A stretch of 64,000 bases of DNA from Gemmatimonadota bacterium (GCA_026705925.1 JAPOZT010000037.1:62001-126000); one strand, 5' to 3'; shown: positions 42,555-51,988, counted from the stretch's first letter. The notes: generated from the sequence alone by a model not told the origin. Numbers and translations: made by a program.

Positions 42555-43766
42555 TTGCTTTCCTGGATCAGATCCGCCGACCGTCAACTCATGCTCTTCG
42601 TGCTTGGTGCGGTCAGCATGGGTCTTTCGATGGGGCTGGGTGAAATCAGCTTCAACAACTTCCTCAGCGACACCTACCACATGGACGCGATGAGCCGCGG
42701 CGAGCTCGAGTTTCCCCGCGAGCTGCCCGGTTTCCTCGTCGCCGCCTTCGCCGGTATCCTCTTCTTCTGGTCGGAACTGAAGATGGCCGCCCTCTCCATG
42801 GCGCTGATGGCCGTGGGGTTCCTGGGGCTCGGTATCTACGGCGATCTGTACGGGCTGATGCTCGTTTCCATGATCATCTGGAGCATCGGCATGCACCTGC
42901 AGATGCCCGTGACCCGGACGATCGCCCTCCGGCTGGCCCGCGAAGGACGGGGCGCCACCATGCTCGGGCGCCTGAGCGGCATCCAGACCGGCGCCGCCAT
43001 CCTGGGCAGCATCCTGCTCTGGATGGGACTGGGCGGCACTTCATTCGGCTACCTGCCCGTTTTCGCCCTTGCCGCGCTGGTGGCCCTGGGAGGTGTCTAC
43101 TGCTACCTGGCGATGCGTCCCATCGAGGGGCATACGGGCAATCGCCCCACCTTCATCATGCGGAAGCGGTACACCCTGTTCTACCTGCTGAACATCCTCT
43201 TCGGCGCGCGGAAGCAGATCTTCATCACCGTCGGTCCCTGGGTCCTGATCAGCATCTTCGACAAACCGGTATCCACCATTGCCTCGCTCCACCTGGTCGC
43301 ATCCGTCATCGGCATGTTCTTCGCGCCGCAGCTGGGCAAGCTGATCGACCGGTTCGGGGAGCGCCTGGTGCTGATGATCGACGCGGTGCTGCTCATCGGC
43401 GTCTGCGTGGGCTACGGCTTCGCCGCGGAAATGGGGCTGGGTGCGTGGGCGGTGGATCTCATCTATGCCAGTTTCGTGCTCGACCTGGTCCTGTTCAACG
43501 TGAGTATCGCGCGGACCACCTACGCCAGTAAAATCGTCGTCAAAAAGGACGATCTCACCGCGACCCTGTCGCTGGGCGTCACCATCGACCACGCCGTGTC
43601 CATGTCCATTCCCACACTGGGCGGGCTGGTCTGGGTAATGTACGGCTACCAGCACGTATTCATCGGTGCGGCGGTCGTCGCCGTCCTGACCCTGGTGGCC
43701 ACCGGCTTCATCACGGTGCCCCGCCCGGGCACGGGCCGGGTGAGCCAGGCGGAGGCTGCCGGCTGA
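42555..43766 (+). CDS. MFS transporter
   Basis: The 403-aa product has about 12 predicted membrane helices, for example LMLFVLGAVSMGLSMGLG, LPGFLVAAFAGILFFWSEL and VFIGAAVVAVLTLVATGFI. The start is TTG 42555, with GGAG 7 nt upstream. The GRxxR-type loop after helix 2 is reduced. Substrate unknown. It is close behind the UVR protein gene and may be co-transcribed. Confidence 0.85.
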   Translation: MLSWIRSADRQLMLFVLGAVSMGLSMGLGEISFNNFLSDTYHMDAMSRGELEFPRELPGFLVAAFAGILFFWSELKMAALSMALMAVGFLGLGIYGDLYGLMLVSMIIWSIGMHLQMPVTRTIALRLAREGRGATMLGRLSGIQTGAAILGSILLWMGLGGTSFGYLPVFALAALVALGGVYCYLAMRPIEGHTGNRPTFIMRKRYTLFYLLNILFGARKQIFITVGPWVLISIFDKPVSTIASLHLVASVIGMFFAPQLGKLIDRFGERLVLMIDAVLLIGVCVGYGFAAEMGLGAWAVDLIYASFVLDLVLFNVSIARTTYASKIVVKKDDLTATLSLGVTIDHAVSMSIPTLGGLVWVMYGYQHVFIGAAVVAVLTLVATGFITVPRPGTGRVSQAEAAG

Positions 43767-43831
43767 GGCGGGCGATCTCCCAGTCGGACCGACACCCTGA
43801 TCAAGGCGAGTGCCCGCGGAATTCCTGCCGG

Positions 43832-44596
43832 CTAGCCGCCGGCCATCCAGCCGCCGTCCACCACGATCAGTTGTCCCGTGAGGAAATCCGAGGCCGGAGA
43901 AGCCAGGAATACGGCGGTACCGGCGATGTCCTCCGGTTCGCCCCAGCGTCCGGCCGGCACGCGGTTCAGGATGTAGGCGCCCCGATCGCTTTCCTCGACA
44001 GGCCGGGTCAGCGGCGTCCGGATGTATCCCGGACAGATGGAATTGATGTTGATGTTGTACGGGGCCCAGTCAATGGCCAGCTGATAGGTCATGGACGCGA
44101 TACCGCCCTTGGCAGCGGTGTAGGCGGGAATGTGGGGAATGCCCGTGATGGCGGCCAATGACGCGATCTGGATGATCTTGCCGTAATTCCGCTTAATCAT
44201 GTGACGGGCCGCGAGTTGGGTGAGGAAGAAGGTGCCCTTCAGGTTGGTGTCCACGACTCGGTCCCAGTCCTCCTCGCGGTAGTCCTCCGGCGGCGTGCGC
44301 ACGTTCACCCCCGCGTTGTTGACCAGGATATCAATCTGGTTCCAGGTTTCCAGGACCGTTGCCACCAGGTATGCCCGGCCGTCCCGGTCCGAGACGTCCG
44401 AATCCACGACCAGCGCTTCGCCGCCGAACGCCCTGATGGTCTCCCCGGTCTCCTCGAGCCGGGAGTGGGTCCGGCCTGCCAGGACGACCCGTGCGCCCGA
44501 TTCTGCCATGGCCGTCGCGATCCCCTGGCCGATGCCCGTACCCGCGCCGGTTACAATGGCGACCCTGCCCTTGAGTGAAAACCGTTCGAGATTCAT
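43832..44596 (-). CDS. SDR-family oxidoreductase (gluconate 5-dehydrogenase-like)
   Basis: The 254-aa classical SDR shows TGAGTGIGQGIA, LAGRTHSRLEE (an Arg that favours NADP), ILVNNAGVN, the ASLAAITG region and PAYTAAKGG with catalytic Tyr-Lys, and the C-terminal GGWMAGG. The ATG at 44596 has AGGAG 6 nt upstream; the longer frame to 44830 is unsupported. Sequence style is close to 2-deoxy-gluconate/gluconate dehydrogenases, but the substrate is uncertain. Confidence 0.9.
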   Translation of the reverse strand: MNLERFSLKGRVAIVTGAGTGIGQGIATAMAESGARVVLAGRTHSRLEETGETIRAFGGEALVVDSDVSDRDGRAYLVATVLETWNQIDILVNNAGVNVRTPPEDYREEDWDRVVDTNLKGTFFLTQLAARHMIKRNYGKIIQIASLAAITGIPHIPAYTAAKGGIASMTYQLAIDWAPYNININSICPGYIRTPLTRPVEESDRGAYILNRVPAGRWGEPEDIAGTAVFLASPASDFLTGQLIVVDGGWMAGG

Positions 44597-44661
44597 TTGT
44601 GCTCCTGTATGGCTGCCTGTTCTGGCGGTCCTGCCTGTTCTGGCGTACTGCCCGTTTACCG

Positions 44662-44691
44662 TTGACAATATCCACCCTGAACCGGTATCTG
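44662..44691 (+). promoter_or_regulatory. Weak promoter candidate for the DUF4416 gene
   Basis: TTGACA (44662-44667) and TATCTG (44686-44691) are separated by 18 bp in the divergent gap. The -10 matches only TAT. Confidence 0.35.
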
Positions 44692-44744
44692 TTTCCTGTC
44701 GGGCGACGGGCGAGTAAATATACAGCACGGCACACTGCGTGGCA

Positions 44745-45326
44745 ATGAGACAAACGCGTTTTGAGGAAAGCGAATCGACCTTGGGTACGCCCACAAAACA
44801 CGAACCCGTGAAGCTGGTATGCGCAATCATGGGACAGGACGAATCGATGCTGGCGGAGGGCCGAGAGATTCTAGCCCGCCGGTTCGGCGTGCTGGAGCTG
44901 GCCGGTCCGGTATTCGACTTTACCTTCTCCCCCTACTATGAAGAGGAAATGGGGGCCGAACTGGTCAAGCAGTTCCTCGGATTCGGGCCGCTCGTGAACC
45001 CGGAGGACCTGGCGGAAATCAAGCGCGCGAGCAACGACCTCGAAGCCGGACTGGACCGGTCCGACGACTTGCCCGGAAGGGCGTTGAACATCGATCCAGG
45101 CTACGTCAACGGCGGCCAGCTCGTCCTGGCGACCACCAAGAACTACAGCCATCGTATCTACATCGGGCAGGGGATATTCGCCGAGGTGACGCTATTGTAT
45201 ACACGGGGCGAATTTACCCCGCTGCCGTGGACGTACCGGGACTACCGCACGGAAGCGGCACTCGATTTCTTCACCCGCGTACGCGGCGCTTTTCTCGGCC
45301 AGCGGGGAAGTTCGAGCAACGGATGA
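44745..45326 (+). CDS. DUF4416-family protein
   Basis: The 193-aa product fits the DUF4416 pattern: EPVKLVCAIMGQD, PVFDFTFSPYYEEEMG, LKRQF-like helix, and NIDPGYVNGGQLVLATTKNYSHRIYIG, a well-conserved signature. The function of the family is unknown. GTG 44739 lies two codons upstream of the ATG used here. There is no strong ribosome-binding site. It stands alone, divergent from the SDR gene. Confidence 0.8.
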   Translation: MRQTRFEESESTLGTPTKHEPVKLVCAIMGQDESMLAEGREILARRFGVLELAGPVFDFTFSPYYEEEMGAELVKQFLGFGPLVNPEDLAEIKRASNDLEAGLDRSDDLPGRALNIDPGYVNGGQLVLATTKNYSHRIYIGQGIFAEVTLLYTRGEFTPLPWTYRDYRTEAALDFFTRVRGAFLGQRGSSSNG

Positions 45327-45396
45327 CCGGACGCGTCCATCCGGCTGACCGGAATCACCCGGCAACCGAAAATCACGATCGCCGGTTCATTTTGTC

Positions 45397-45426
45397 TTGA
45401 CCTGTTTTGAGCGCCCGGTTTATTAT
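45397..45426 (+). promoter_or_regulatory. Promoter of the DUF151-UVR gene
   Basis: TTGACC (45397-45402), 18 bp, TATTAT (45421-45426). Both boxes match 5/6. The gap 45327-45569 has no gene. Confidence 0.6.
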
Positions 45427-45569
45427 ACCCGTATACCAAACTTCCACTACGATGGCGGTCGTATCTACAGGCGGACTGTCCCCTTTCAGTCGGCATAATT
45501 CCGTCATCTCGCATGTGGTCGCCCGCGACTAAACCAGGCTGATCCCGGTCCGGTAGAAAGACTGCACAC

Positions 45570-46238
45570 ATGATTCGTCTCAAGGTATATGATGTGGGGC
45601 CTCCCTATCCCCTGCACGCCACGCCCGTACTCTGGCTGGCCGACGAGCAGGAAGAGCAGGTGCTGATCCTGTTGATCGGCATCGCGGAAGCCTTCGCCAT
45701 CAAGAGCCAGATCGACTCCGGCGAAGAAGCGCCGCCGCGGCCCATGACGCACGATCTGTTGAATTCAGTCTTCGATCACTTCGACGCCGAGATCGAGTTC
45801 GTGCTCATCTCCGAACTGCGCGAGCAGCAGTTCTACATCGCGGAAATACACGTGAAGGCCAACGGACAGTCCATGACCATCGACTCGAGACCCACGGACG
45901 CCATCGCCCTCGCCCTTCGTGCCGACGCCCCGATCTACGTGGAAGAGGAAGTCATGCGGGCGGCCGGCAAGCGCATGCCCAAGAGCAAGGACGAGAACGG
46001 CGAGGACGCGCTCGCCGCGTCCATCGAGGAACTGGAAGCCGAAGCGGGCGAGGAAGGCAAGGTGCCCGCGGCGCAGGTGGCCGCCGAGGAGTTGATGGAG
46101 TCCGTGGAGTTCAAGCGTCAGCCACGCACCCCCCTGGAAACGGCGCGGCAGAAACTCCAGGCAGCCATCGATGAGGAACGGTACGAGGACGCCGCCCGTC
46201 TGCGCGACGAGATCAACCGCCTGGAACAAAGCGCATGA
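45570..46238 (+). CDS. Bifunctional nuclease-domain (DUF151) protein with UVR motif
   Basis: The 222-aa product joins an N-terminal DUF151 domain (PVLWLADEQEEQVLILLIG, GEEAPPRPMTHDLL, SRPTDAIALALRADAPIYV) to a C-terminal UVR motif (LQAAIDEERYEDAARLRDEI). The DUF151 fold is known as a bifunctional DNase/RNase. Such DUF151-UVR fusions are frequent in Chlorobi, Gemmatimonadota and relatives. A transporter S-component-like gene follows 9 bp later. Biological role unknown. Confidence 0.9.
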   Translation: MIRLKVYDVGPPYPLHATPVLWLADEQEEQVLILLIGIAEAFAIKSQIDSGEEAPPRPMTHDLLNSVFDHFDAEIEFVLISELREQQFYIAEIHVKANGQSMTIDSRPTDAIALALRADAPIYVEEEVMRAAGKRMPKSKDENGEDALAASIEELEAEAGEEGKVPAAQVAAEELMESVEFKRQPRTPLETARQKLQAAIDEERYEDAARLRDEINRLEQSA

Positions 46239-46247
46239 AGGGGTAGC

Positions 46248-47066
46248 GTGCGAGAAGCCATCACGATGTGGAAGTATACCAGGATGGTCGTCCTGGTAGC
46301 CCTGACGGCAGCCATGTATGCCGCCGTCCTCATTCCCTTCAAACTCCTTCCCATCATCCCCGGCATTACCGAACTCAGACCGGCCAATGTGTTTCCGGTC
46401 ATCTGTTCCCTCATGTTCGGACCGGCCGGTGCGTGGGGCGCCGCCTTCGGCAACCTGATCGGCGACCTGATGGGCGGCACCTACGGGCTGGGCAGCTACT
46501 TCGGCATGATCGGCAACTTCCTGCTCGGTTATATTCCCTACCGGCTGTGGCGCATGCTGACCAGCAAAGAGCCCGGCGCGTGGTCCCCGGCCATGCTGGC
46601 CCGGTACCTCTACGTAACGCTGCTGGCCAGCATCGCCTGCGGCGTAACGGTCGGCTGGGGGCTGGACATCCTGGGACTCGTGCCCTTCCACGTGCTGGGG
46701 CCCCTGATTTCCATCAACAACTTCGTCACCGCGGCCATCCTGGGTCCGCTGCTTTTGCCCGTACTCTATAAACGGGTGAAACAGTGGGGCCTGCTCTATC
46801 ACGACGTCATGGACCCCGCCGATCTCTCCCGGGGCCGGCTGCCCCATTTGGCCCACGTGGTCATGGTCCTGGCCCTCTTCGGCAGCCTGTACGCCGGGGT
46901 GTCCATCTCGCTAGGCCTGAACGAGGAAGCGGCCCGGACGATCCCGCTGCTGTTCGGCCTGGAAATCACCGCGCCGGAAAGCCTGCTCATGCCGGCGGGC
47001 GCCAGCGTCGGCATGGGGCTGCTGCCCTTGATGGTCCTGCTCGTGATCGCCTGTCTGCTGATCTGA
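46248..47066 (+). CDS. QueT/ECF S-component-like membrane protein
   Basis: The 272-aa product has six or seven hydrophobic helices. The start, RMVVLVALTAAMYAAVLIPF, and the following PGITELRPANVFPVICSLMFGPAGAWGAAFGNLIGDLMGG-type region match vitamin/precursor-transport S components such as QueT. GTG 46248 is preceded by AAGGGG. No ECF ATPase or T subunit is adjacent. The ligand (for example a queuosine precursor) is not determinable. Confidence 0.75.
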   Translation: MREAITMWKYTRMVVLVALTAAMYAAVLIPFKLLPIIPGITELRPANVFPVICSLMFGPAGAWGAAFGNLIGDLMGGTYGLGSYFGMIGNFLLGYIPYRLWRMLTSKEPGAWSPAMLARYLYVTLLASIACGVTVGWGLDILGLVPFHVLGPLISINNFVTAAILGPLLLPVLYKRVKQWGLLYHDVMDPADLSRGRLPHLAHVVMVLALFGSLYAGVSISLGLNEEAARTIPLLFGLEITAPESLLMPAGASVGMGLLPLMVLLVIACLLI

Positions 47067-47092
47067 TTGTTATCCGGAAGGGATATCCTGTC

Positions 47093-48373
47093 ATGAAGGT
47101 AGTCGACGTAGAACGCATCGTGGTGGACGTGCCGTTCACCGAACGCCAGACCCGTATTACCGAACGCGAGGTCTACAACTGGTCGATCCTGGAACTTTGC
47201 CGGGTGACCACGGACACCGGGCTGACCGGCTGGGGCGAAACGGTCATACACTATACCTGGGCGCGGGTCACCGACGACACCGTGAACCGGGTCATCGGGA
47301 AGAGCCCGGCCGACGTGATGAACGACGACTCGCTCGGCGCCGGACTGCAGATGGCCCTCTTCGACGTGGTGGGCAAAGCGCTGGGGGTGCCCTGCTACAA
47401 GCTGCTCGGGAACAAGGTGCGGGACTGGTCGCCCATCTCATGGTGGTCCATCGACGCCTCGCCCGCGGACTGGCTGGCCGAGGCTCGTGACGCGGTGGCC
47501 CTGGGGTATACCAGCTTCAAGATCAAGCAAAGGCCCTGGTGGGACATCTTCGCCCAGGTGGACGCCGTCGCCACGGGCATCCCCGGTTCATTCAAGCTGG
47601 ACCTCGACGCCAATGCCACCATGCAGAACGCGGCCGCGGCCATGCCCGTCATGCAGAAACTGGCGCAGCACGACAACGTGGCCATGTTCGAATCCCCCAT
47701 CCCGCAGACCGACATTCTGGGCAACCGCCAGCTCCGGCAGGTCATCCCACGGCCCATCGCCATGCACTTCGGCTCTCCGCCGTACATGACGGCCGTACGC
47801 GAGGAAGTCTGCGACGGGTTCGTCATCTGCGCCGGGAAGTCCGAGGTGATGCGGCAGGGCCAGCTAAGCGCCGAGGCCAACATGCCCTTCTGGCTGCAGC
47901 TCGTAGGCAACGGGCTCACCACGACCTGGGCCGCCCATCTCGGTGCCGTACTGACCCACGCCACCTGGCCGGCCATTACGTGCATCAACCTATACAGCCA
48001 CCACCTGCTGACGCAACCCATAGAGGTCGTGGGCGGCTTCCACCGGGTCCCCGAGGAACCGGGCCTGGGCGTAACCGTGGACGAGGAAGCCGTGGAAAAT
48101 TGGAGAATACCCGACGATACCGTGCAGGAGTTGAAGGAAAAAGGCGAACTGTACGCCAAACACGAGCCTCGCATCGTCAATTCGGTGGTCTACCCCGACG
48201 GCACCCGCATACACATCGCGCCCATGAACCGGGGATACGGTTATTTCATCCAGGGCAACGGACCGGCCCACGCGGACGGGGTCTGCCTCGAGATCCTGCG
48301 CGACGACGGGTCGAAGGAATGGCAGGATCTCTACGAACGGGCCCTCGAACATCCGGTACGCAGCCGGGGCTAA
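47093..48373 (+). CDS. Enolase-superfamily (mandelate racemase/muconate lactonizing) protein
   Basis: The 426-aa protein starts at ATG 47093, with GGAAGGGAT upstream; the longer open frame is not coding. FKIKQR gives the KxK catalytic pair, LDLDANAT the first metal Asp and FESPIP the metal Glu. The usual third Asp/Glu ligand and His are not clear; IAMHFGSP lies in their place, so the enzyme may be a diverged member. It is 20 bp before a UxuA-like gene and probably acts on a sugar acid. Confidence 0.82.
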   Translation: MKVVDVERIVVDVPFTERQTRITEREVYNWSILELCRVTTDTGLTGWGETVIHYTWARVTDDTVNRVIGKSPADVMNDDSLGAGLQMALFDVVGKALGVPCYKLLGNKVRDWSPISWWSIDASPADWLAEARDAVALGYTSFKIKQRPWWDIFAQVDAVATGIPGSFKLDLDANATMQNAAAAMPVMQKLAQHDNVAMFESPIPQTDILGNRQLRQVIPRPIAMHFGSPPYMTAVREEVCDGFVICAGKSEVMRQGQLSAEANMPFWLQLVGNGLTTTWAAHLGAVLTHATWPAITCINLYSHHLLTQPIEVVGGFHRVPEEPGLGVTVDEEAVENWRIPDDTVQELKEKGELYAKHEPRIVNSVVYPDGTRIHIAPMNRGYGYFIQGNGPAHADGVCLEILRDDGSKEWQDLYERALEHPVRSRG

Positions 48374-48393
48374 AATACAGGAGACGGCAATAC

Positions 48394-49365
48394 ATGATTA
48401 AGATCGCGGAGATTCTCAGCACCGGACGCAACACGCTCTGGGACCAGGTCAAACAGATCGGCGTGGATCACGTGGTCACCAGCATGCCGCCGGCGGTCGG
48501 CAATGAGATGGGCTGGGAATACATGCCCATGCTGCGGATGAAGAACAACTTCAACGACGCCGGCTTCGACGTGGCCGTCATCGAAAGCGCACCGCCCATG
48601 CATCGCATCAAGCTGGGCGTGGAGGGCCGGGAGGAGGAGCTGGACAACGTCTGCACCTTCATCGAAAGCATGGGCCGCGTCGGCATCAAGACCTGGTGCT
48701 ACAACTGGATGGCCATCCTGAACTGGACCCGCACGTCTTCCACGGTACCCACGCGGGGCGGCGCCTTCGTCACCGGTTACGACCACGCCATGATGAAGAA
48801 CGCGCCGCTCACCGAAGCGGGCGAAGTATCCGAAGACCAGTTGTGGGAGACGCTGCACGCATTTCTCGAGCGGGTCACGCCCGTCGCGGAACAGTACGGC
48901 GTGGAGATGGCCATGCACCCCGATGATCCCCCCCTCTCGCCGCTGCGGGGCATCGGGCGCATCATGCGGTCGGTGGACAACTTCCAGAAGCTCCTGGACC
49001 TGGTGCCGAGTCCCATGAACGGGGTTACCTTCTGCCAGGGGAACTTCGCCCTCATGACCGGCGACCAGCCCGCGGCCATCCGCCACTTCGGCGCGCAGCG
49101 CAAGATCTTCTTCGTCCATTTCCGGGATGTGCGCGGGGACGTGGAGAACTACGTGGAGACCTTCCACGACGACGGTCCGACCGACATGATGGAATGCCTG
49201 CGCGCGTACCGCGATATCGGGTTCGAAGGTGTGTTGCGCCCGGACCACGTGCCGACCCTCGCCGGCGAAGACAACGACCATCCGGGGTACTCGGCCCTTT
49301 GCCGGCTGTACGCGGTCGGTTATATCAGGGGGTTGAGAGAGGCGGTTTACCGGGAGGCAGGATAA
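48394..49365 (+). CDS. Mannonate dehydratase (UxuA)-like TIM-barrel enzyme
   Basis: The 323-aa product has MAMHPDDPPLSPLRGIGRI, GVTFCQGNFALM and FVHFRDVRGD, the metal-binding His/Cys/His/Asp layout of UxuA-type mannonate dehydratases, plus the C-terminal LRPDHVPTLAGE. UxuA turns D-mannonate into 2-keto-3-deoxygluconate. AGGAG lies 13 nt before the ATG. Together with the enolase-superfamily protein just upstream it suggests hexuronate or hexonate breakdown. Confidence 0.88.
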   Translation: MIKIAEILSTGRNTLWDQVKQIGVDHVVTSMPPAVGNEMGWEYMPMLRMKNNFNDAGFDVAVIESAPPMHRIKLGVEGREEELDNVCTFIESMGRVGIKTWCYNWMAILNWTRTSSTVPTRGGAFVTGYDHAMMKNAPLTEAGEVSEDQLWETLHAFLERVTPVAEQYGVEMAMHPDDPPLSPLRGIGRIMRSVDNFQKLLDLVPSPMNGVTFCQGNFALMTGDQPAAIRHFGAQRKIFFVHFRDVRGDVENYVETFHDDGPTDMMECLRAYRDIGFEGVLRPDHVPTLAGEDNDHPGYSALCRLYAVGYIRGLREAVYREAG

Positions 49366-49374
49366 CTGCGCTCG

Positions 49375-49845
49375 TCAGCCGTCCGGATCCGGGTGGATCG
49401 AATCGACCCAGTACACGTTCTCCGGCTTCTCCACCGGTTCGATGTCCAGGTTGATCACGACCGGATCCATGCCGCTTCGGCACAGCACGCATTCCAGGGG
49501 TTCGTCGGTCCGGGCGTTGATCTCCTGGTGGGGCACGAAAGGCGGCACGTAGATGAAGTCGCCCGGCCCCGCTTCGGCCACGAATTCAAGGCGCTCGCCC
49601 CAGCGCATCCTCGCCCTTCCATTCACCACGTAGATCACGCTTTCCAGTTCCCCGTGATGGTGCGCGCCGGTCTTCGCGTTCGGGTGGATGGTCACCGTGC
49701 CCGCCCAGATCTTGCTCGCCCCGGTCCGGGCGTGGATTATCGCCGCGGCCCGCGACATGCCCGGCGTCTGTGGGGTGTTCGTGTCGAGGCGGTCTCCGGG
49801 GATGACCTTCACCCCGTCATCGCGCCACTTCGGATCGTCATTCAT
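49375..49845 (-). CDS. Cupin-domain protein
   Basis: The 156-aa product has the two cupin motifs: HHHGELESVIYVVNGRARM (His/His/Glu metal ligands) and FIYVPPFVPHQEIN (His). Such single-domain cupins are dioxygenases, isomerases or sugar-binding regulators. It converges on the UxuA-like gene with 9 bp between them. Function not determinable. Confidence 0.85.
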   Translation of the reverse strand: MNDDPKWRDDGVKVIPGDRLDTNTPQTPGMSRAAAIIHARTGASKIWAGTVTIHPNAKTGAHHHGELESVIYVVNGRARMRWGERLEFVAEAGPGDFIYVPPFVPHQEINARTDEPLECVLCRSGMDPVVINLDIEPVEKPENVYWVDSIHPDPDG

Positions 49846-49873
49846 GGCTTGGTCTCTCGGATGCGCCTGTACG

Positions 49874-50830
49874 CTAGTCGTCCAGCCCTAGCTCGGCACG
49901 CAGTCCAACGTCTACCACGCTGTTCTTCGTCCAGTAGTCCAGCATGACCCGCTTGTTGCGCACCGCCGTCGTGACGAGTTCTTTCGTCGTGCCGTCCGCC
50001 GCGATCTCGACCTCCTCCCAGGATTCGATCTCGTGGGGAAAGTCCCGCTTGAACCGAATAGTCAGGGTCCGGTTGAGATCCGGGTAATAGACCAGGTTAT
50101 AGACCATGATCTCGGGCTCCCGGGCATCGGGCATCAGGATGGCGGTGGCGTTGACGGTCCGCCAGGCCGTATGATCGAACCGCTGGTACAGGGTACCCGG
50201 AATCATGGACACCTCGCCGGTCGGCAGGGCGTCCGGATTCAGGCGGATGGTCGTCCAGATCTCGTCCTCGGGTATGGCGTTTTCGAGTTCCGCGACCCGG
50301 TCGCCTTCGCTTTCGAAATAGGAGTACTGGTGCACGCGGTAGCGGTCGTCCTGCAGGTTCAGCTGGACGAAGGCGTGGCCGCACCATTCCTGTACGGACG
50401 TCGTGATCTTCAGCGTCTTCGGATGACGATCCCGGTACACGGGGGTGAAAGCCGACGTCATGACCGTGTAGGGATACACCCCCGTATTGAACTCGCGCAG
50501 GGCGTTCAGCTTGAGGACTTTGACGGCGTCGTCCCCGGCCTCCTCGGGCCGGTCCAGCTTGACCTGCTTCCGCGCCGAGAAATCCTCCGTTACGAAGATG
50601 AGCACCGCGTCTCCGGCGTGGAGTTCGCCGTACCGGGCCTGCTTGAGCGTATAGCTCGTGATCTCCGCCTTGCCCTGGTACCAGTAGTCGCCGAACGTGA
50701 CCGGTTCGTCCCGGTCGGCGTCCGTGCCGTCCCCGACCAGTCCGCAACCACCGGTCAGTCCCGTCAACCCGGCCAATACGCACAGCGCAGCCATCGCGCC
50801 TACCAGCAGTCTCAACAGGTTTCGTTTCAT
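49874..50830 (-). CDS. Lipoprotein of a conserved Bacteroidota-like family
   Basis: The 318-aa product has a lipoprotein signal: hydrophobic VGAMAALCVLAGLTGL, then TGGC (lipid-attachment Cys). The mature protein opens DYWYQGKAEITSYTLKQARYGE and has VLIFVTEDFS and SVQEWCGHAFVQL, which match a family sometimes named septum formation inhibitor Maf in databases without evidence. The function is unknown. It overlaps the upstream membrane protein gene by 4 bp (ATGA) and forms an operon with smpB. Confidence 0.8.
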   Translation of the reverse strand: MKRNLLRLLVGAMAALCVLAGLTGLTGGCGLVGDGTDADRDEPVTFGDYWYQGKAEITSYTLKQARYGELHAGDAVLIFVTEDFSARKQVKLDRPEEAGDDAVKVLKLNALREFNTGVYPYTVMTSAFTPVYRDRHPKTLKITTSVQEWCGHAFVQLNLQDDRYRVHQYSYFESEGDRVAELENAIPEDEIWTTIRLNPDALPTGEVSMIPGTLYQRFDHTAWRTVNATAILMPDAREPEIMVYNLVYYPDLNRTLTIRFKRDFPHEIESWEEVEIAADGTTKELVTTAVRNKRVMLDYWTKNSVVDVGLRAELGLDD

Positions 50831-51384
50831 GGTATCACCTCGCTTTCCCCTGGGATTTCGGGAGAGTGGGCGAAGGGGCGCGATCCCAGCATCCGAATGC
50901 CGTAGACGGCCATGGAAACCAGTCCCCAGGTGAGTCCGACGACCACGCCCGCGTCGACGATGCCGCGCCAGGGCTGGGGCAGGTACCGGATCAGGAAGAT
51001 CAGGATCACGATCCCGATGGTCAGCGCCAGGATGTTTTTCCGGCGGCTCGGGTTTATGTGTATATAGCCGGCGAGGAACAGCGGCGCCAGCGCGATCAGC
51101 ACGGGACGCGGGTGATGGTAGAGATACCAGGCCCGGGCGACGACCCGGGGAGAAAAGTTTCGCTGAAAACCCTGGTAACCCTCCGAATGGGCCATGAATA
51201 CCACCACGGCGGTCAGCGCCACCCAGTGGTACCAGTAAAACGGGAAATTGCTGATTGCATCGATCGAGACGGAGAACAGCCTGACGATAGCGTAAAGCAG
51301 GACCGCGCAGATAAAGGAAAGGCCCCAGGCCAGACCGATGATGGAGACCAGCCTGCCTGGTGTCTGGCGCGTACGCTCCGTCAT
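50827..51384 (-). CDS. Small membrane protein of the smpB operon
   Basis: The 185-aa protein has about five membrane helices ([89 protein letters not shown]). I recognise no family. It overlaps smpB upstream and the lipoprotein downstream by 4 bp each, so all three are translationally coupled. Confidence 0.75.
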   Translation of the reverse strand: MTERTRQTPGRLVSIIGLAWGLSFICAVLLYAIVRLFSVSIDAISNFPFYWYHWVALTAVVVFMAHSEGYQGFQRNFSPRVVARAWYLYHHPRPVLIALAPLFLAGYIHINPSRRKNILALTIGIVILIFLIRYLPQPWRGIVDAGVVVGLTWGLVSMAVYGIRMLGSRPFAHSPEIPGESEVIP

Positions 51385-51878
51385 GGACGCCCCTTCAACG
51401 TACGTTCCATGTCTCGCTGGGCGTCCCGTTCCATGATGGTCCGTCTGCGATCGTAGTCCCTCTTCCCCTTGGCCAGGGCGATTTCCACCTTGGCGCGTCC
51501 CCGCTTGAAATAGACTTTCGTGGGGATCAGCGTGAGTCCCTTCTCCACGACCCGGCCGATCAGCTTGCGGATTTCGGAGCGATGCAGCAGCAGCTTGCGC
51601 CGGCGGTTTGGTTCGTGGTTGAAGGTGCTGCCCTGCTCATATCGCGAGACGTGTACGTTGTACAGGTAGATCTCGCCGTTATCGACCGCGGCGTAGCTGT
51701 CGGTCAGGTTGATTTTCCCGGCCCGCAGCGACTTCACTTCCGTGCCGGTGAGGACGATCCCCGCCTCCCAGGTCTCCAGGAAATGGTAGTCGTGGCGCGC
51801 CTTCCGGTTGGTCACGATGACCTTGATGCCGTCGGCCCCGATGGGCTCGGCGATGTGACGTTCTGATGCGCTGGACAT
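51381..51878 (-). CDS. smpB: SsrA-binding protein SmpB
   Basis: The 165-aa product brings tmRNA to stalled ribosomes for trans-translation. Conserved segments are [40 protein letters not shown] and the C-terminal [19 protein letters not shown] tail that folds in the mRNA channel. A short N-terminal extension ([11 protein letters not shown]) precedes the core. It is the first gene of a three-gene operon. I found no ssrA gene in the window. Confidence 0.97.
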   Translation of the reverse strand: MSSASERHIAEPIGADGIKVIVTNRKARHDYHFLETWEAGIVLTGTEVKSLRAGKINLTDSYAAVDNGEIYLYNVHVSRYEQGSTFNHEPNRRRKLLLHRSEIRKLIGRVVEKGLTLIPTKVYFKRGRAKVEIALAKGKRDYDRRRTIMERDAQRDMERTLKGRP

Positions 51879-51926
51879 GACTGCCTCGAATCGGCAAAGT
51901 TTATCCGTTTACGCTGCCCGCCCTGC

Positions 51927-51955
51927 TTGACAATCGGCGGCTACCGGAATATATT
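51927..51955 (+). promoter_or_regulatory. Promoter of tRNA-Leu
   Basis: TTGACA (51927-51932), exactly 17 bp, TATATT (51950-51955). The tRNA begins 34 nt after the -10. This is the best sigma70-type promoter in the window. Confidence 0.85.
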
Positions 51956-51988
51956 ACGTGAGCGGTTTTATGACAAATGGTATGTGAT

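Noticed and set aside
46784..47092. N-terminal extension of the enolase-superfamily frame
   Set aside because: It overlaps the QueT-like gene in another frame and lacks homology; the ATG at 47093 has a ribosome-binding site.
47539..48393. N-terminal extension of the UxuA-like frame
   Set aside because: It is an out-of-frame shadow of the enolase-superfamily gene; the true start at 48394 follows an AGGAG.
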